From CALGLS01 sp047626155 (lineage in GTDB: Bacteria > Bacteroidota > Bacteroidia > Chitinophagales > Saprospiraceae), in assembly GCA_047626155.1 (NCBI GenBank), contig JBLHRR010000051.1, forward strand, positions 1 through 31,493: a stretch of DNA of 31,493 nt, read 5' to 3'. A program made the translations under genes and the position numbers. The notes beneath the pieces are model-generated. The model was not told the DNA's origin and did no database searches. It saw only the letters and a list, made by a program, of their open reading frames with translations. The first letter of the stretch is position 1. The number at the start of each line of letters is the position of its first letter. Of this stretch, positions 9,159-18,180 are shown piece after piece.

Positions 9159-9357
9159 CACCGTTTTTCTGATGAAGTAACCCAACCAATGACTATTAAT
9201 AATCGTCAATTCAAGAACTGAGCGAAAGGACAATAGTCCAAAAAAGTCCAGTTCATAGGCCATTTGGGCCATTTCGCCTAAGATTAAGTATGACCAAAAA
9301 CTAAAAAGGATGAAATGGCGTTACAATGCATCGGATAAAAAAAGACAACATTCTATA

Positions 9358-11961
9358 ATGAAACCCATAATAAACACTCCTAAATTATTCTTCAAATCTT
9401 TATTCCTGCTCCTAGCTTTTAGCAGCTTATCTTTCTACGCCCATGCTCAGACGGACAAGCAAAAGCTTACTAAGGTAAAGGGAGTTATTATGGATGCAGA
9501 GACAAAAGAACCACTTCCTTTCGTGAATGTCTCCTTTGTCGGAACAACTGTTGGTACAACCACTGATTTTGATGGTAAATATTCTATGTCTTCCCAATGG
9601 GCATCCGATCAAATTCGGGTTTCCTACGTTGGTTATGATGATGTGACTAAGCCTGTAGTTTTAGGAGATAGACAAACTATTGATTTTGAAATGGGCTCTG
9701 GAGCTGTTACTCTAGCTACGGCTACTGTAAAAGCCAAGAAGGGACGTTACCGAAAAAAGAACAATCCAGCAGTAGAACTCATTCGGAAGGTCATGAAAAA
9801 CAAAGATCGAAACCGAATAGAAGGTCAGGATTTTTATGAATACGATAAGTATGAAAAAGTGGAATTGGATGTAAACAACATCACAGATAAATTCATGAAA
9901 CGGAAGGTTTTCAATTCATTTCAATTCATTTTCGATCACGTTGATACTTCCGAAATCAATGGTAAACCCTTCCTCCCTGTTTATATTCAAGAAACTTCCT
10001 CTAAAGTTTTTTACAGAAAAAACCCCAGCGACAGACGCGAACACAGACACGGTGTACAAATGTCTGGCCTTGATGATTATTGGGACAATGAAGGAGTAGC
10101 TGCTTTAATGGATGTCTTATATCAGGATATTGATATTTATTCCAATAAGATTAATATCATCGACATCCAATTCATCAGCCCGCTAAACCCTATAGGAGTT
10201 GAATTCTATCGCTACTATATTATTGATACGGTCGAGGTGAATGGTCGGGAATGCATCGATCTGGCTTTCATTCCACGTAATAAACAGAACTTTGGTTTTA
10301 TAGGAAATCTATTTATAACCAATGATTCGAACTATACGGTTACCAAGGTAAAAATGGGTATCGTCGATCAGATCAATATGAACTGGGTAGAAGACCTACA
10401 AATTGAGCAGGAGTTTGAACTGTCAGATTCTGTTTGGATCTTGAATAAAGACAAATTCATTATCGATTTTAAGGTAACGAAAAAGAGTATGGGCTTCTTT
10501 GGTCGAAAGAATGTCGTCTATACCAATCATCTTTTCAATACCCCCAGAGATAATGATATTTACAGTACCACCCAGAAAGTCAAAGACGATCCAGATGTAT
10601 TTGATAGGCCACAGGAATTCTGGGCTGAAAACAGACCGGTGCCTTTATCAGTGAGCGAAGCGGCGGTTTATCAGATGATAGATACCATTCAAGGGATTCC
10701 CGCATTTAAGAATACAATGGATGTGCTGAAGTTGGTCTTTACTGGCTATTACACCCTTGGCGCTGTGGATGTAGGCCCTTTAAGTGGTATTTATAGTTTC
10801 AATGATGTAGAAGGTTCCAGAGTTCGATTGGGAGGAGAAACCAATTTAAAATTCCATAAGCAACTGAAGTTGGCTGGAACTGCACTCTATGCTTTTAAGA
10901 GCAATAAATGGAGATATGGAGCGGCGGTTGAATATTCTTTCAATAAAGATTTTGAGGTCAACCCCCGTCATCGAATCAGAGTGTCTCTTCAACATGACTC
11001 CAACTTCCCTGGGCAAAACTTAAACCTGGTGAACGAGGACAACTTCTTACTCTCCTTCAAAAGAGGAAATATAGATAAAATGATTTTGTTTGATTCTTAC
11101 AAGGTTGACTACCTAAAGGAATTCAGAAGCAATTTTTCTTATAGCCTACTTTATGAATATAGAAAGCAGAAACCACTCGGTGATTTGATTTTTAATTCTA
11201 TAAGTGATGCTAGACCAACCGATACGATTACGACCGCTAGTGTCAATACCTCGGAATTTGGTTTGGACTTAAGGTGGGCACCAAATGAGCAGTTTGTACA
11301 AGGAAGAGAATTCCGATATGCTATTTATAATAAGTACCCTGTTTTCAGAATGAAATACCGGGTAGGTATTGATGGCCTTGGTGGGAACTATGACTACCAC
11401 CGAGTTTCTCTTGATATCTTTAAAAAGTGGAATTTTTCTATTTTGGGTTATGCACATACCACGGTTGAAGTCGGTAAAGTATTTGGCTCTGACGTACCTT
11501 ATCTTATGTCTTTTCTGGCAAGAGCCAATCAGACTTATGCTTATCAGACCTTCTCTTACAACATGATGAATTTCTTAGAATTTATCAATGACGAGTATGT
11601 TTCTGCTAATATTAGGTATTACTTCAATGGCTTTATTTTTAATAAAATACCATTGCTGAAAAAATTGAAATTGAGAGAAATTGTTAGTTTCAAAATGCTA
11701 TATGGTCGATTAACAGATAAGAACAATCCGGATTTAAATTCGGATCAGATACAATTTCCAAAAAATGAGCTTGGCGACCCAACCACTACCTCATTATCAC
11801 GTGAACCATATATGGAAGCCAGTGTTGGAATTAGTAATATTTTCAAAATACTGACTTTTGACCTTGTAAAACGCTTGAACTATCTGGACAATCCTAACAC
11901 CCCTAGTTTATTTGGTGTCAGAGGTTTAGGTATCCGATTTAGAGCTGGATTAGAGTTCTAA
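9358..11961 (+). CDS. DUF5686 outer-membrane protein with carboxypeptidase-regulatory-like domain
   Basis: I prefer the ATG at 9358 because it puts the signal peptide (FFKSLFLLLAFSSLSFYAHAQ) at the N-terminus. The upstream in-frame ATG at 9310, preceded by AAAAGG, adds 16 polar residues. Mature residues about 20-110 form a CarboxypepD_reg-like domain (KGVIMDAETKEPLPFVNVSFVGTTVGTTTDFDGKYSM). Next come a basic linker and the DUF5686 hallmark NPAVELIRKVMKNKDRNR...YEYDKYEKVELD. The C-terminal half is rich in alternating aromatic strands and ends RAGLEF, consistent with a beta-barrel closing in an aromatic residue. The family is widespread in Bacteroidota and of unknown function. It lies directly upstream of the inositol-lipid genes, separated by an inverted repeat, so co-transcription is possible but not shown. 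Confidence 0.88.
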   Translation: MKPIINTPKLFFKSLFLLLAFSSLSFYAHAQTDKQKLTKVKGVIMDAETKEPLPFVNVSFVGTTVGTTTDFDGKYSMSSQWASDQIRVSYVGYDDVTKPVVLGDRQTIDFEMGSGAVTLATATVKAKKGRYRKKNNPAVELIRKVMKNKDRNRIEGQDFYEYDKYEKVELDVNNITDKFMKRKVFNSFQFIFDHVDTSEINGKPFLPVYIQETSSKVFYRKNPSDRREHRHGVQMSGLDDYWDNEGVAALMDVLYQDIDIYSNKINIIDIQFISPLNPIGVEFYRYYIIDTVEVNGRECIDLAFIPRNKQNFGFIGNLFITNDSNYTVTKVKMGIVDQINMNWVEDLQIEQEFELSDSVWILNKDKFIIDFKVTKKSMGFFGRKNVVYTNHLFNTPRDNDIYSTTQKVKDDPDVFDRPQEFWAENRPVPLSVSEAAVYQMIDTIQGIPAFKNTMDVLKLVFTGYYTLGAVDVGPLSGIYSFNDVEGSRVRLGGETNLKFHKQLKLAGTALYAFKSNKWRYGAAVEYSFNKDFEVNPRHRIRVSLQHDSNFPGQNLNLVNEDNFLLSFKRGNIDKMILFDSYKVDYLKEFRSNFSYSLLYEYRKQKPLGDLIFNSISDARPTDTITTASVNTSEFGLDLRWAPNEQFVQGREFRYAIYNKYPVFRMKYRVGIDGLGGNYDYHRVSLDIFKKWNFSILGYAHTTVEVGKVFGSDVPYLMSFLARANQTYAYQTFSYNMMNFLEFINDEYVSANIRYYFNGFIFNKIPLLKKLKLREIVSFKMLYGRLTDKNNPDLNSDQIQFPKNELGDPTTTSLSREPYMEASVGISNIFKILTFDLVKRLNYLDNPNTPSLFGVRGLGIRFRAGLEF

Positions 11962-11982
11962 ATAATACTAAAATACAATTAG

Positions 11983-12025
11983 ACTTTATTCTAAATATCA
12001 TTAGAATAAAGTTCTAAATATCATT
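11983..12025. repeat. Perfect 12-bp inverted repeat plus 14-nt direct repeat
   Basis: ACTTTATTCTAA (11983-11994) and TTAGAATAAAGT (12001-12012) form a perfect stem with loop ATATCA. The sequence TTCTAAATATCATT occurs twice (11989-12002 and 12012-12025). It lies between the DUF5686 gene and the phosphatidyltransferase gene. With no T-run it is a poor terminator; an operator or an RNA-processing hairpin is equally possible. Confidence 0.6.
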
Positions 12026-12043
12026 GTGCTAAAATCTATAACC

Positions 12044-12736
12044 ATGTTAAAACGCTACGGACAACCCTTAGTCTACAAAATCATTCACCCTTTTATCAAT
12101 TTATTGATTAAACTAAAGGTGACTCCTAATATGATCACCACTACAGGTTTGGTCCTGAATGTGGCTGCCGCAGGCATCTTTATGTACGGAGCAGAATTTG
12201 GAGAAAGAGGCGATATGACCTATATCGGTCTGGGTGGTCTCACGATATTATTTGCTGGTTTGTTTGACATGATTGATGGCCGACTCGCTCGTGTCGGAGA
12301 TATGTCCTCTTCCTTTGGTGCCTTGTATGATTCTGTATTGGATCGTTACTGTGAGCTTATTATGTTTCTAGGCATCTGTTTCTACCTCATTTCTCATGAT
12401 TACTTCTTGAGTTCTTTGTTTGCGTTCATTGCAATGATTGGTTCCATTATGGTGAGCTACATCAGAGCGAGAGCGGAAGGCCTAGGCGTAAAATGTGATG
12501 TAGGTTGGATGCAAAGACCAGAGCGTATTCTTCTAATCGGTATTTCAGCAGTTACCTGTTGGACTGTTGCTGGTTTAGTAGGTGGAGATTTCAAATTTCA
12601 GGTATTCTCCTTGGTTACTTTTGAAACGATTTCGATCTTTACGCTTCCATTGACCTTTTTGGCTATTACAGCCAATCAGACTGCTTTGAGCCGTTTGTTG
12701 TTTGCAAAGAAAGAATTGGCGAAGAAAGGTCAGTAA
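12044..12736 (+). CDS. CDP-alcohol phosphatidyltransferase, candidate phosphatidylinositol(-phosphate) synthase
   Basis: I chose the ATG at 12044 (230 residues); an in-frame GTG at 12026 would add six. The family signature D-G-x2-A-R-x8-G-x3-D-x3-D is complete: DMIDGRLARVGDMSSSFGALYDSVLDR at about residues 75-101, giving the two-metal site that moves a phosphatidyl group from CDP-diacylglycerol to an alcohol. About six hydrophobic segments place it in the inner membrane. The motif does not fix the acceptor. The neighbours are an AUR1-like PAP2 protein and myo-inositol-1-phosphate synthase, which points to inositol or inositol phosphate, as in the inositol-lipid locus described in Bacteroides thetaiotaomicron (BT_1522-BT_1526, from memory). 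PgsA- or Pss-type activity is the alternative. Enzyme class firm, acceptor inferred. Confidence 0.85.
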   Translation: MLKRYGQPLVYKIIHPFINLLIKLKVTPNMITTTGLVLNVAAAGIFMYGAEFGERGDMTYIGLGGLTILFAGLFDMIDGRLARVGDMSSSFGALYDSVLDRYCELIMFLGICFYLISHDYFLSSLFAFIAMIGSIMVSYIRARAEGLGVKCDVGWMQRPERILLIGISAVTCWTVAGLVGGDFKFQVFSLVTFETISIFTLPLTFLAITANQTALSRLLFAKKELAKKGQ

Positions 12737-12826
12737 GTAAATGACAATTAAAATTAAAATTTAACCGATACTGATTATCAGTTCATTATCTTAGATTTAA
12801 TTTAATTTTTTGTTGTTCTCGTGTAA

Positions 12827-13813
12827 GTGATTAAAGAACTAGTAAAGAAGAGTACATTGAAATCCAAAAGCAAGGCGATATGCGCCCCTACAAGTTTCCA
12901 ACGATTTAGTTCGGATATCCTCATTGGCTATTCCGTTATTGCAGGCCTCTACTTAACGTGGATATTAATGGCCATAGGTTGGCGGTCCGATCACACCTTA
13001 TTCTTTGGGGGAGTAACCATTCTTTTTTTTGCTTCTAGCTATACTAGAAAACTAGTACAAGCCTTTGGATTCATTCTACTCTACTGGTTTATCTTTGACT
13101 CTATCAGATTGTTTCCAAATTACGAAGTCAACACACTACATATTGCGGAACCTTACCTCGCGGAAAAAGCCTGGTTTGGGATTTCCACAGCAGAAGGGAT
13201 TTTGACTCCGAATGAATATTGGGCACAGCATAGACACATTTTACTGAGTGTTTATACGGCTATGATTTACCTGGCTTGGGTTCCTGTGCCATTGACTTTT
13301 GGACTCTATCACTTTTTCAAAGGAAAAAGACACACTGTTGTTCACTACTTATTTACCTTCTTATTAGTGAGTCAGTTGGGGCTTTTATTTCAGTTCCTCT
13401 ACCCTGCTGCCCCACCTTGGTATGTTGACTTACATGGTTTTGAACCTATATACAATACCCCTGGAAATCCTGGCGCATTGATCGAGGTAGACGAATACTT
13501 CGGTATCTCTTTGTTCCGAGGCATGTATGATATGAATGGAAATGTATTTGCAGCGATCCCGTCTTTGCATTGTGCATTCCCAATAATTCTGCTTTACTTT
13601 GCGGCCGCTAAGCGATTGAAAGGCTGGTTCACGTTTGCTCTTATTATGATGGTAAGCACTTGGTTCGCGGCTGTTTATACCAATCATCACTATGTTATAG
13701 ATGTGATATTGGGAATAAGTACAGGAATTTTGGCTGTCTCGATTTATCATTTCATTGTCAGACGAACACGAATATACGATTGGCTTGAGCGATATGCGCA
13801 GTATGTGAGCTAA
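12827..13813 (+). CDS. AUR1-like PAP2 family protein, candidate inositol phosphorylceramide synthase
   Basis: The start is a GTG at 12827 (328 residues). Several membrane segments span residues 30-310. The catalytic motifs of the PAP2/AUR1 superfamily are present: YPAAPPWY at 192-199 (AUR1 proteins carry a closely similar APPWY motif), IPSLHCAFP at 244-252 with His248, and NHHYVIDVILG at 286-296 with His288 and Asp292 as the likely catalytic pair. AUR1 moves phosphoinositol from phosphatidylinositol to ceramide. Many Bacteroidota make sphingolipids, and the adjacent phosphatidyltransferase and inositol-phosphate synthase genes fit this step. It could instead be a lipid phosphatase, for example removing the phosphate from phosphatidylinositol phosphate, since no separate phosphatase gene is seen here. 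The superfamily is clear; the specific reaction is inferred from context. Confidence 0.82.
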   Translation: MIKELVKKSTLKSKSKAICAPTSFQRFSSDILIGYSVIAGLYLTWILMAIGWRSDHTLFFGGVTILFFASSYTRKLVQAFGFILLYWFIFDSIRLFPNYEVNTLHIAEPYLAEKAWFGISTAEGILTPNEYWAQHRHILLSVYTAMIYLAWVPVPLTFGLYHFFKGKRHTVVHYLFTFLLVSQLGLLFQFLYPAAPPWYVDLHGFEPIYNTPGNPGALIEVDEYFGISLFRGMYDMNGNVFAAIPSLHCAFPIILLYFAAAKRLKGWFTFALIMMVSTWFAAVYTNHHYVIDVILGISTGILAVSIYHFIVRRTRIYDWLERYAQYVS

Positions 13814-13823
13814 GATGCGTTTG

Positions 13824-13831
13824 TACTTTTG
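13824..13831 (+). promoter_or_regulatory. Candidate -7 element (TACTTTTG) upstream of the inositol-phosphate synthase gene
   Basis: TACTTTTG lies 10 bp after the PAP2 stop codon and matches TAnnTTTG, but there is no TTG at the expected upstream distance. If used, the transcript would carry the whole 200-nt inverted-repeat element in a leader of about 340 nt. Confidence 0.3.
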
Positions 13832-13841
13832 CCAGCGCAAA

Positions 13842-14061
13842 CCCCTAAAGGGCAGGGTTGATCAGTGCTAATTGAAAATGGGTGATTTTTTAAAATCAAA
13901 ATTAAAATGTGAATCAAAATCAAAACCTTCTACCGTGAATTCTATGTATAGGGCTTTTAATTTTGATTTTGATTGAAATTTTGATTAATAATTTTCTTCA
14001 AAGTTCTCTAAAACAGAACTGATCAACCCAGCCCCTAAAGGGGAGCCGCTGCCCGCGGGCA
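13842..14061. repeat. 200-bp nested inverted-repeat element
   Basis: The outer ends are CCCCTAAAGGG (13842-13852) and CCCCTAAAGGGG (14032-14043), each a near-palindrome. Just inside are GGGTTGATCAGT (13855-13866) and its exact complement ACTGATCAACCC (14018-14029). Further in are AAAATCAAAATTAAAA (13892-13907) against TTTTAATTTTGATTTT (13955-13970), and AATCAAAATCAAAA (13912-13925) against TTTTGATTTTGATT (13961-13974). A separate perfect palindrome TGCCCGCGGGCA (14050-14061) follows. There is no ORF inside. It resembles a MITE or other intergenic palindromic repeat, and it fills most of the spacer 13814-14173. Confidence 0.75.
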
Positions 14062-14173
14062 TCTCGGTGGAGAAGAACGTTGGTTTTAATAACGACTTTA
14101 ATAAAATTCAATAACAATACTTCTACCTGACCAATAGGAAAGGAGAAATACACATTTAATCAATAAACTAACT

Positions 14174-15484
14174 ATGATTAAGAAACCCACAGGAAAGTTA
14201 GGGATTTTGGTCCCGGGGATGGGGGCTGTAGCCACCACATTTATGGCTGGTGTAATTGCGGTCAACAAAGGACTCGCCTCTCCAATTGGTTCACTCACAC
14301 AGATGGGGACCATCCGAATCGGAAAACGTACAGAGCCTAAGAATCCAAAAATTAAGGACTTTATTCCATTGGCTGATACCAAAGACATTGCTTTTGGTGG
14401 CTGGGATATATTTGAAGACAACGTTTACGACGCAGCAGTAAATGCTAAAGTATTGGACGCTCAACTATTGGATCAGATCAAGCCAGAATTGGAAGCGATC
14501 AAGCCAATGAAAGCGGTTTTCGATAAGCGCTATGTTAAGAAATTAAACGGAACGTATTACAAGGAAGGTAAGAACAAGATGGAATTGGCTGAAGCCTTGA
14601 TCGAAGACATCAAGCGTTTCAAAGCGGAAAACGATTGCGAACGTTTGGTTATGGTTTGGTGTGGTTCTACTGAAATCTACATCGAAGAAGGACCTGTTCA
14701 CCAAACATTGGAATCTTTGGAAGAAGGGATGCGTAATAACCACCCGGACATTCCACCATCTATGTTATATGCATATGCAGCAGTAAAGATGAGCGTTCCT
14801 TATGCGAATGGTAGTCCAAACCTCTCTTGCGATATTCCAGCATTGGTCACTTTGGCTAAGAAAAATAAAACCATCGTTTGTGGTAAAGATTTCAAAACCG
14901 GACAGACATTGATGAAGACCATCGTTGCTCCTGGTTTGAAGGCACGTGCCTTAGGTATCCGAGGTTGGTTCTCTACTAACATCCTTGGTAACAGAGATGG
15001 AGAAGTATTGGATGATCCGGATAACTTTAAGACAAAGGAAGTTTCTAAACTATCTGTTTTGGAACAAATTCTGGAACCAGAGAAAAATCCAGAGCTTTAT
15101 GGTGACTTGTACCACAAGGTAAGAATCAACTACTACCCTCCTCACGGAGACAACAAGGAAGGTTGGGACAACATCGACATTCAAGGTTGGTTGGGTTACA
15201 ACATGCAGATCAAAATTGATTTCCTTTGCCGTGATTCTATTTTAGCAGCACCTATCGTTTTGGATTTGGCCATTTTCATGGACTTAGCACAACGAGCGGG
15301 CATGTATGGTATCCAAGAGTGGTTGTCTTTCTACTGGAAGTCACCTCAGGTGGCAGAAGGTTTGTACCCTCAGCATGATTTGTTTGTGCAGTTGGAGAAA
15401 TTGAAAAATACACTTAGACATTTACAAGGAGAAGATTTGATTACGCATTTGGGGCTTGATTATTACGAGGATCAGAATGGGTAG
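14174..15484 (+). CDS. ino1: myo-inositol-1-phosphate synthase
   Basis: The 436-residue enzyme converts glucose 6-phosphate to 1D-myo-inositol 3-phosphate (L-myo-inositol 1-phosphate) using NAD internally. The N-terminal Rossmann motif GILVPGMGAVATTFMAG is followed by family landmarks: AFGGWDIFEDNVYDAA, LVMVWCGSTE, CDIPALVTLAKKN, CGKDFKTGQTLMKT, RGWFSTNILGNRDG, and a C-terminal region rich in lysines and aspartates around KIDFLCRDSILAAP. The length matches bacterial and archaeal-type enzymes. The ATG at 14174 places the nucleotide-binding loop at residue 9, so it is the likely start. It supplies the head group for the phosphatidyltransferase and AUR1-like proteins encoded just upstream and ends in a clear terminator. 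Codon use and strand match its neighbours, so recent transfer is not indicated. Confidence 0.95.
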   Translation: MIKKPTGKLGILVPGMGAVATTFMAGVIAVNKGLASPIGSLTQMGTIRIGKRTEPKNPKIKDFIPLADTKDIAFGGWDIFEDNVYDAAVNAKVLDAQLLDQIKPELEAIKPMKAVFDKRYVKKLNGTYYKEGKNKMELAEALIEDIKRFKAENDCERLVMVWCGSTEIYIEEGPVHQTLESLEEGMRNNHPDIPPSMLYAYAAVKMSVPYANGSPNLSCDIPALVTLAKKNKTIVCGKDFKTGQTLMKTIVAPGLKARALGIRGWFSTNILGNRDGEVLDDPDNFKTKEVSKLSVLEQILEPEKNPELYGDLYHKVRINYYPPHGDNKEGWDNIDIQGWLGYNMQIKIDFLCRDSILAAPIVLDLAIFMDLAQRAGMYGIQEWLSFYWKSPQVAEGLYPQHDLFVQLEKLKNTLRHLQGEDLITHLGLDYYEDQNG

Positions 15485-15503
15485 GTAACAACAAAAAATT
15501 AAG

Positions 15504-15536
15504 AAAAGCGTCTCGTGTTCACGGGGCGCTTTTTTT
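15504..15536 (+). terminator. Intrinsic terminator after the inositol-phosphate synthase gene
   Basis: The stem AAAAGCGTCTCGTG (15504-15517) / CACGGGGCGCTTTT (15520-15533) includes two G-T pairs, has a very small loop and ends in T7. It lies 20 bp after the stop codon and marks the end of the inositol-lipid transcript. Confidence 0.9.
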
Positions 15537-15622
15537 ATATCTACACATTTATATCTACACAATGAACGCGGTGGCATATTTAAGTAATTGAATAAAATTA
15601 GTCTATTCCACTACAGTATCAC

Positions 15623-15662
15623 AAAAAGGAATAATAATCGTTAACATTATTATTCCTTTTTT
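15623..15662. terminator. Perfect 16-bp hairpin upstream of the CotH gene
   Basis: AAAAAGGAATAATAAT (15623-15638) and ATTATTATTCCTTTTT (15646-15661) pair perfectly around CGTTAAC and end in a T-run. It lies 46 bp before the CotH start codon and nearly 90 bp after the previous terminator. It is either a second, bidirectional terminator or a leader element of the CotH gene. Confidence 0.65.
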
Positions 15663-15707
15663 ACGTTATTAAAGAGGTGATCATAAAATATTCATCTCAC
15701 ATAGCTT

Positions 15708-18158
15708 ATGCAAAAAAACTTTACGCTCCTTTTCTTCCTTTGCTACTTCCCATATCTACTTCTTGGACAGGTGTACATCAACGAAGTTTGTTCTGATAAT
15801 GAAACTATTATACTCGACGATTTTGGTGAAAATTCTGATTGGATAGAGCTTTACAATAGTAGTAATGTGCCCATAAACCTTAGTGGCTACTTTTTAAGTG
15901 ACGATCCAGACAACCTCCAAAAATGGACCTTTCCAAATAGTAGTATTGAAGCAAATGGATACCGTCTGATTTTTGCTTCGGAAGAAGATGTCTTTAGTAC
16001 TTACATTCACACTAATTTCAAATTGTCAAAAAATGGAGAACCATTGTTATTTTCGAATACCAGTGGAACCATTATAGACCAACTCATTATCCCTCCTTTA
16101 GAAGAAGACATTTCCTATGGTCGTTCTGCCAGCAATATCAATGAATGGTTTTACTACAACGCCCCTACCCCTGGTTTTGAGAACAATGGTAACACTGCAT
16201 TTCAATTCAATAGCAAACCGACCTTTACCACAAGCCAAGCATTCCATCAGGGATCCCTGACTTTTGCTATGACCTGTGATGAGCCCAATTGTGTTATTCG
16301 TTACACAACCGACGGGAGTCCGCCTACAATGACATCGCCCATTTACTCCGCCCCAATTACAACAGATACAACCTTATCCATCAGAGCTAGTACATTTTCT
16401 ACTGACCGTTTGCCTTCAAGACCTGCGACCAAAACATACTTCGTGGATGTGCAGCATGAACTACCTGTTATTGCTTTAACAACAGATCCTTTTTTACTCT
16501 ACGACTGGGAAACTGGTATTTTCGTTGACGGACCTGATGCAGATTCGCTATGGCCTTATTTTGGCGCAAACTTTTGGAAAGACATAACAATACCCATACA
16601 CCTTGAATATTTTATAGATAATGAGCTAACTGTTAACTATGACTTGGGCACCAAAATTCATGGTGGACAATCATCTAGAAGCAGAAAGATGAAATCAATC
16701 CAACTGATCGCAGATTATCAATACGGCGAAAAAGACCAAATGGATTATCCCTTTTTTAAAGACCGAGAAAATCAATCTTATAAACGTTTGGTTCTTAGAA
16801 ATGCCAGTGGGGATTTCAATTATACTCATTGCAGAGATGGATATATGCACCGCTATCTCATGGCCGAAGAATTGAACCTTGACCTACTAGCCTATCAGCC
16901 TGTTGTTGCTTACCTGAATGGGCAATACTGGGGATTGATAAACCTTCGGGAAAAAGTCAATGAATACTATCTGGAAAACAATCATCAGGCTGAAATGGGT
17001 GAGATAGACTTGCTAGAAGAGGATAGTTTTGTAATAGAAGGCAGCATGGAAATCTTTGATGAGATGCTCAGTCAACTGGAAAACTCCGATATTACAGACA
17101 ATTCAAACCTTGAACTCGCAGCTCTGAATTTTGATTTTGATAATATCATCGATTATGTCGTAACTGAAACAGCTCTATGCAATTCCGACTGGCCTTCTAA
17201 CAACGTAAAATACTGGAGGGAACGCAAGGCCGGAAGTAAATGGCGCTACATCCTCGTTGACCTAGACGCCATTATGGGAAGGGCTCCATACACACGAGCA
17301 GATGGAAATTTCCTTATTTATTTTATGAATCTTGAACGGTTTGACCATGTGAAACTTGTCCGTCTGGTCAGGACTTTACTACAAAATCAAACTTTTAGAA
17401 ATCAGTTTCTCAACCGTTACGCAGATCTACTAAATACTACTTTCCGATCAGAAAATCTATTACTTGAAACGGCGAACATTCAAGAGGAACTGGATGCAGA
17501 AATATTTTTACACTTCCAAAAATGGACCTGGCCTGGATATGATGTTTGGTTGGACAACCGGCTTCCGACTCTCTATAACTTTGCTCGGAACCGGCCCCCT
17601 TATGCGCGACAGTACCTTATGGAGGAATTTGATTTAAGCAATGAAGTGGAGCTACAGCTAAATGTATTCCCGCCAGAGGCAGGCTTTATTAAAGTTAACA
17701 GCATTCAACCAGAAACTTTGCCTTGGGATGGATATTACTTTAATGGCGTTCCAATAACCTTGACTGTTATCCCCAACCCGGGCTATACTTTTAAACACTG
17801 GGAGTCGGTACATACTATTCTAAATCCAAATGCTTCTTCACAAATTACAATGAACTTTGAGACAGATGATGCGATTACTGCTTTTTTCAATTCGGAGGAT
17901 ACGGCTTTTGAAGTTAATGTCTCACCGAATCCTACGACGGGAGAAGTAAACGTGCATTTATTATTGAGTGAAATCAACCCTATCCAAATTAAGCTTTATG
18001 ATGTCATGGGAAAAGAACTTCAGAACAATGACTATGGCAGAATAGGCGCAGGGGAGCAAACCCTAACTGTTGACTTATCTGGTTTTCCGAAAGGAGTTTA
18101 TTTGCTGGAAGCTATTAGCGGAGAAGAACAATCAGTGGAAAAAATTGTACTATTGTAA
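15708..18158 (+). CDS. Secreted CotH-like protein with lamin-tail domain and T9SS sorting signal
   Basis: The 816-residue protein starts with a signal peptide ending LLLG/QV. The order is as follows. A lamin-tail domain covers about 22-140 (VYINEVCSDN...DWIELYNSS...INLSGYFLSDD). A chitobiase-like beta domain covers 185-245 (IRYTTDGSPPT...SPIYSAPI). The CotH region covers about 270-640 (YKRLVLRNASGD, RDGYMHRYLMAE, AYLNGQYWGLINLREKVNEYYL, WRYILVDLDAIMGR). A short repeat with GYTFKHWES covers 665-730. The sorting domain covers about 735-816 (VSPNPTTGEVNV...IKLYDVMGKEL...DLSGFPKGVYLLEA). CotH proteins are atypical kinases in spore formers; in Bacteroidota this architecture is common and its substrate unknown. 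The sorting domain indicates export by the type IX system to the cell surface or medium. Domain calls are confident, kinase activity is not shown. Confidence 0.9.
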   Translation: MQKNFTLLFFLCYFPYLLLGQVYINEVCSDNETIILDDFGENSDWIELYNSSNVPINLSGYFLSDDPDNLQKWTFPNSSIEANGYRLIFASEEDVFSTYIHTNFKLSKNGEPLLFSNTSGTIIDQLIIPPLEEDISYGRSASNINEWFYYNAPTPGFENNGNTAFQFNSKPTFTTSQAFHQGSLTFAMTCDEPNCVIRYTTDGSPPTMTSPIYSAPITTDTTLSIRASTFSTDRLPSRPATKTYFVDVQHELPVIALTTDPFLLYDWETGIFVDGPDADSLWPYFGANFWKDITIPIHLEYFIDNELTVNYDLGTKIHGGQSSRSRKMKSIQLIADYQYGEKDQMDYPFFKDRENQSYKRLVLRNASGDFNYTHCRDGYMHRYLMAEELNLDLLAYQPVVAYLNGQYWGLINLREKVNEYYLENNHQAEMGEIDLLEEDSFVIEGSMEIFDEMLSQLENSDITDNSNLELAALNFDFDNIIDYVVTETALCNSDWPSNNVKYWRERKAGSKWRYILVDLDAIMGRAPYTRADGNFLIYFMNLERFDHVKLVRLVRTLLQNQTFRNQFLNRYADLLNTTFRSENLLLETANIQEELDAEIFLHFQKWTWPGYDVWLDNRLPTLYNFARNRPPYARQYLMEEFDLSNEVELQLNVFPPEAGFIKVNSIQPETLPWDGYYFNGVPITLTVIPNPGYTFKHWESVHTILNPNASSQITMNFETDDAITAFFNSEDTAFEVNVSPNPTTGEVNVHLLLSEINPIQIKLYDVMGKELQNNDYGRIGAGEQTLTVDLSGFPKGVYLLEAISGEEQSVEKIVLL

Positions 18159-18180
18159 TTTTAAAACCAACTGACTTACA

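Noticed and set aside
13430..13840. Minus-strand 136-codon ORF over the AUR1-like gene
   Set aside because: Antisense shadow; it lies across the catalytic motifs of the real gene and shows no family pattern.
13842..14061. Complete transposon
   Set aside because: There is no transposase or any other ORF within the inverted repeats.
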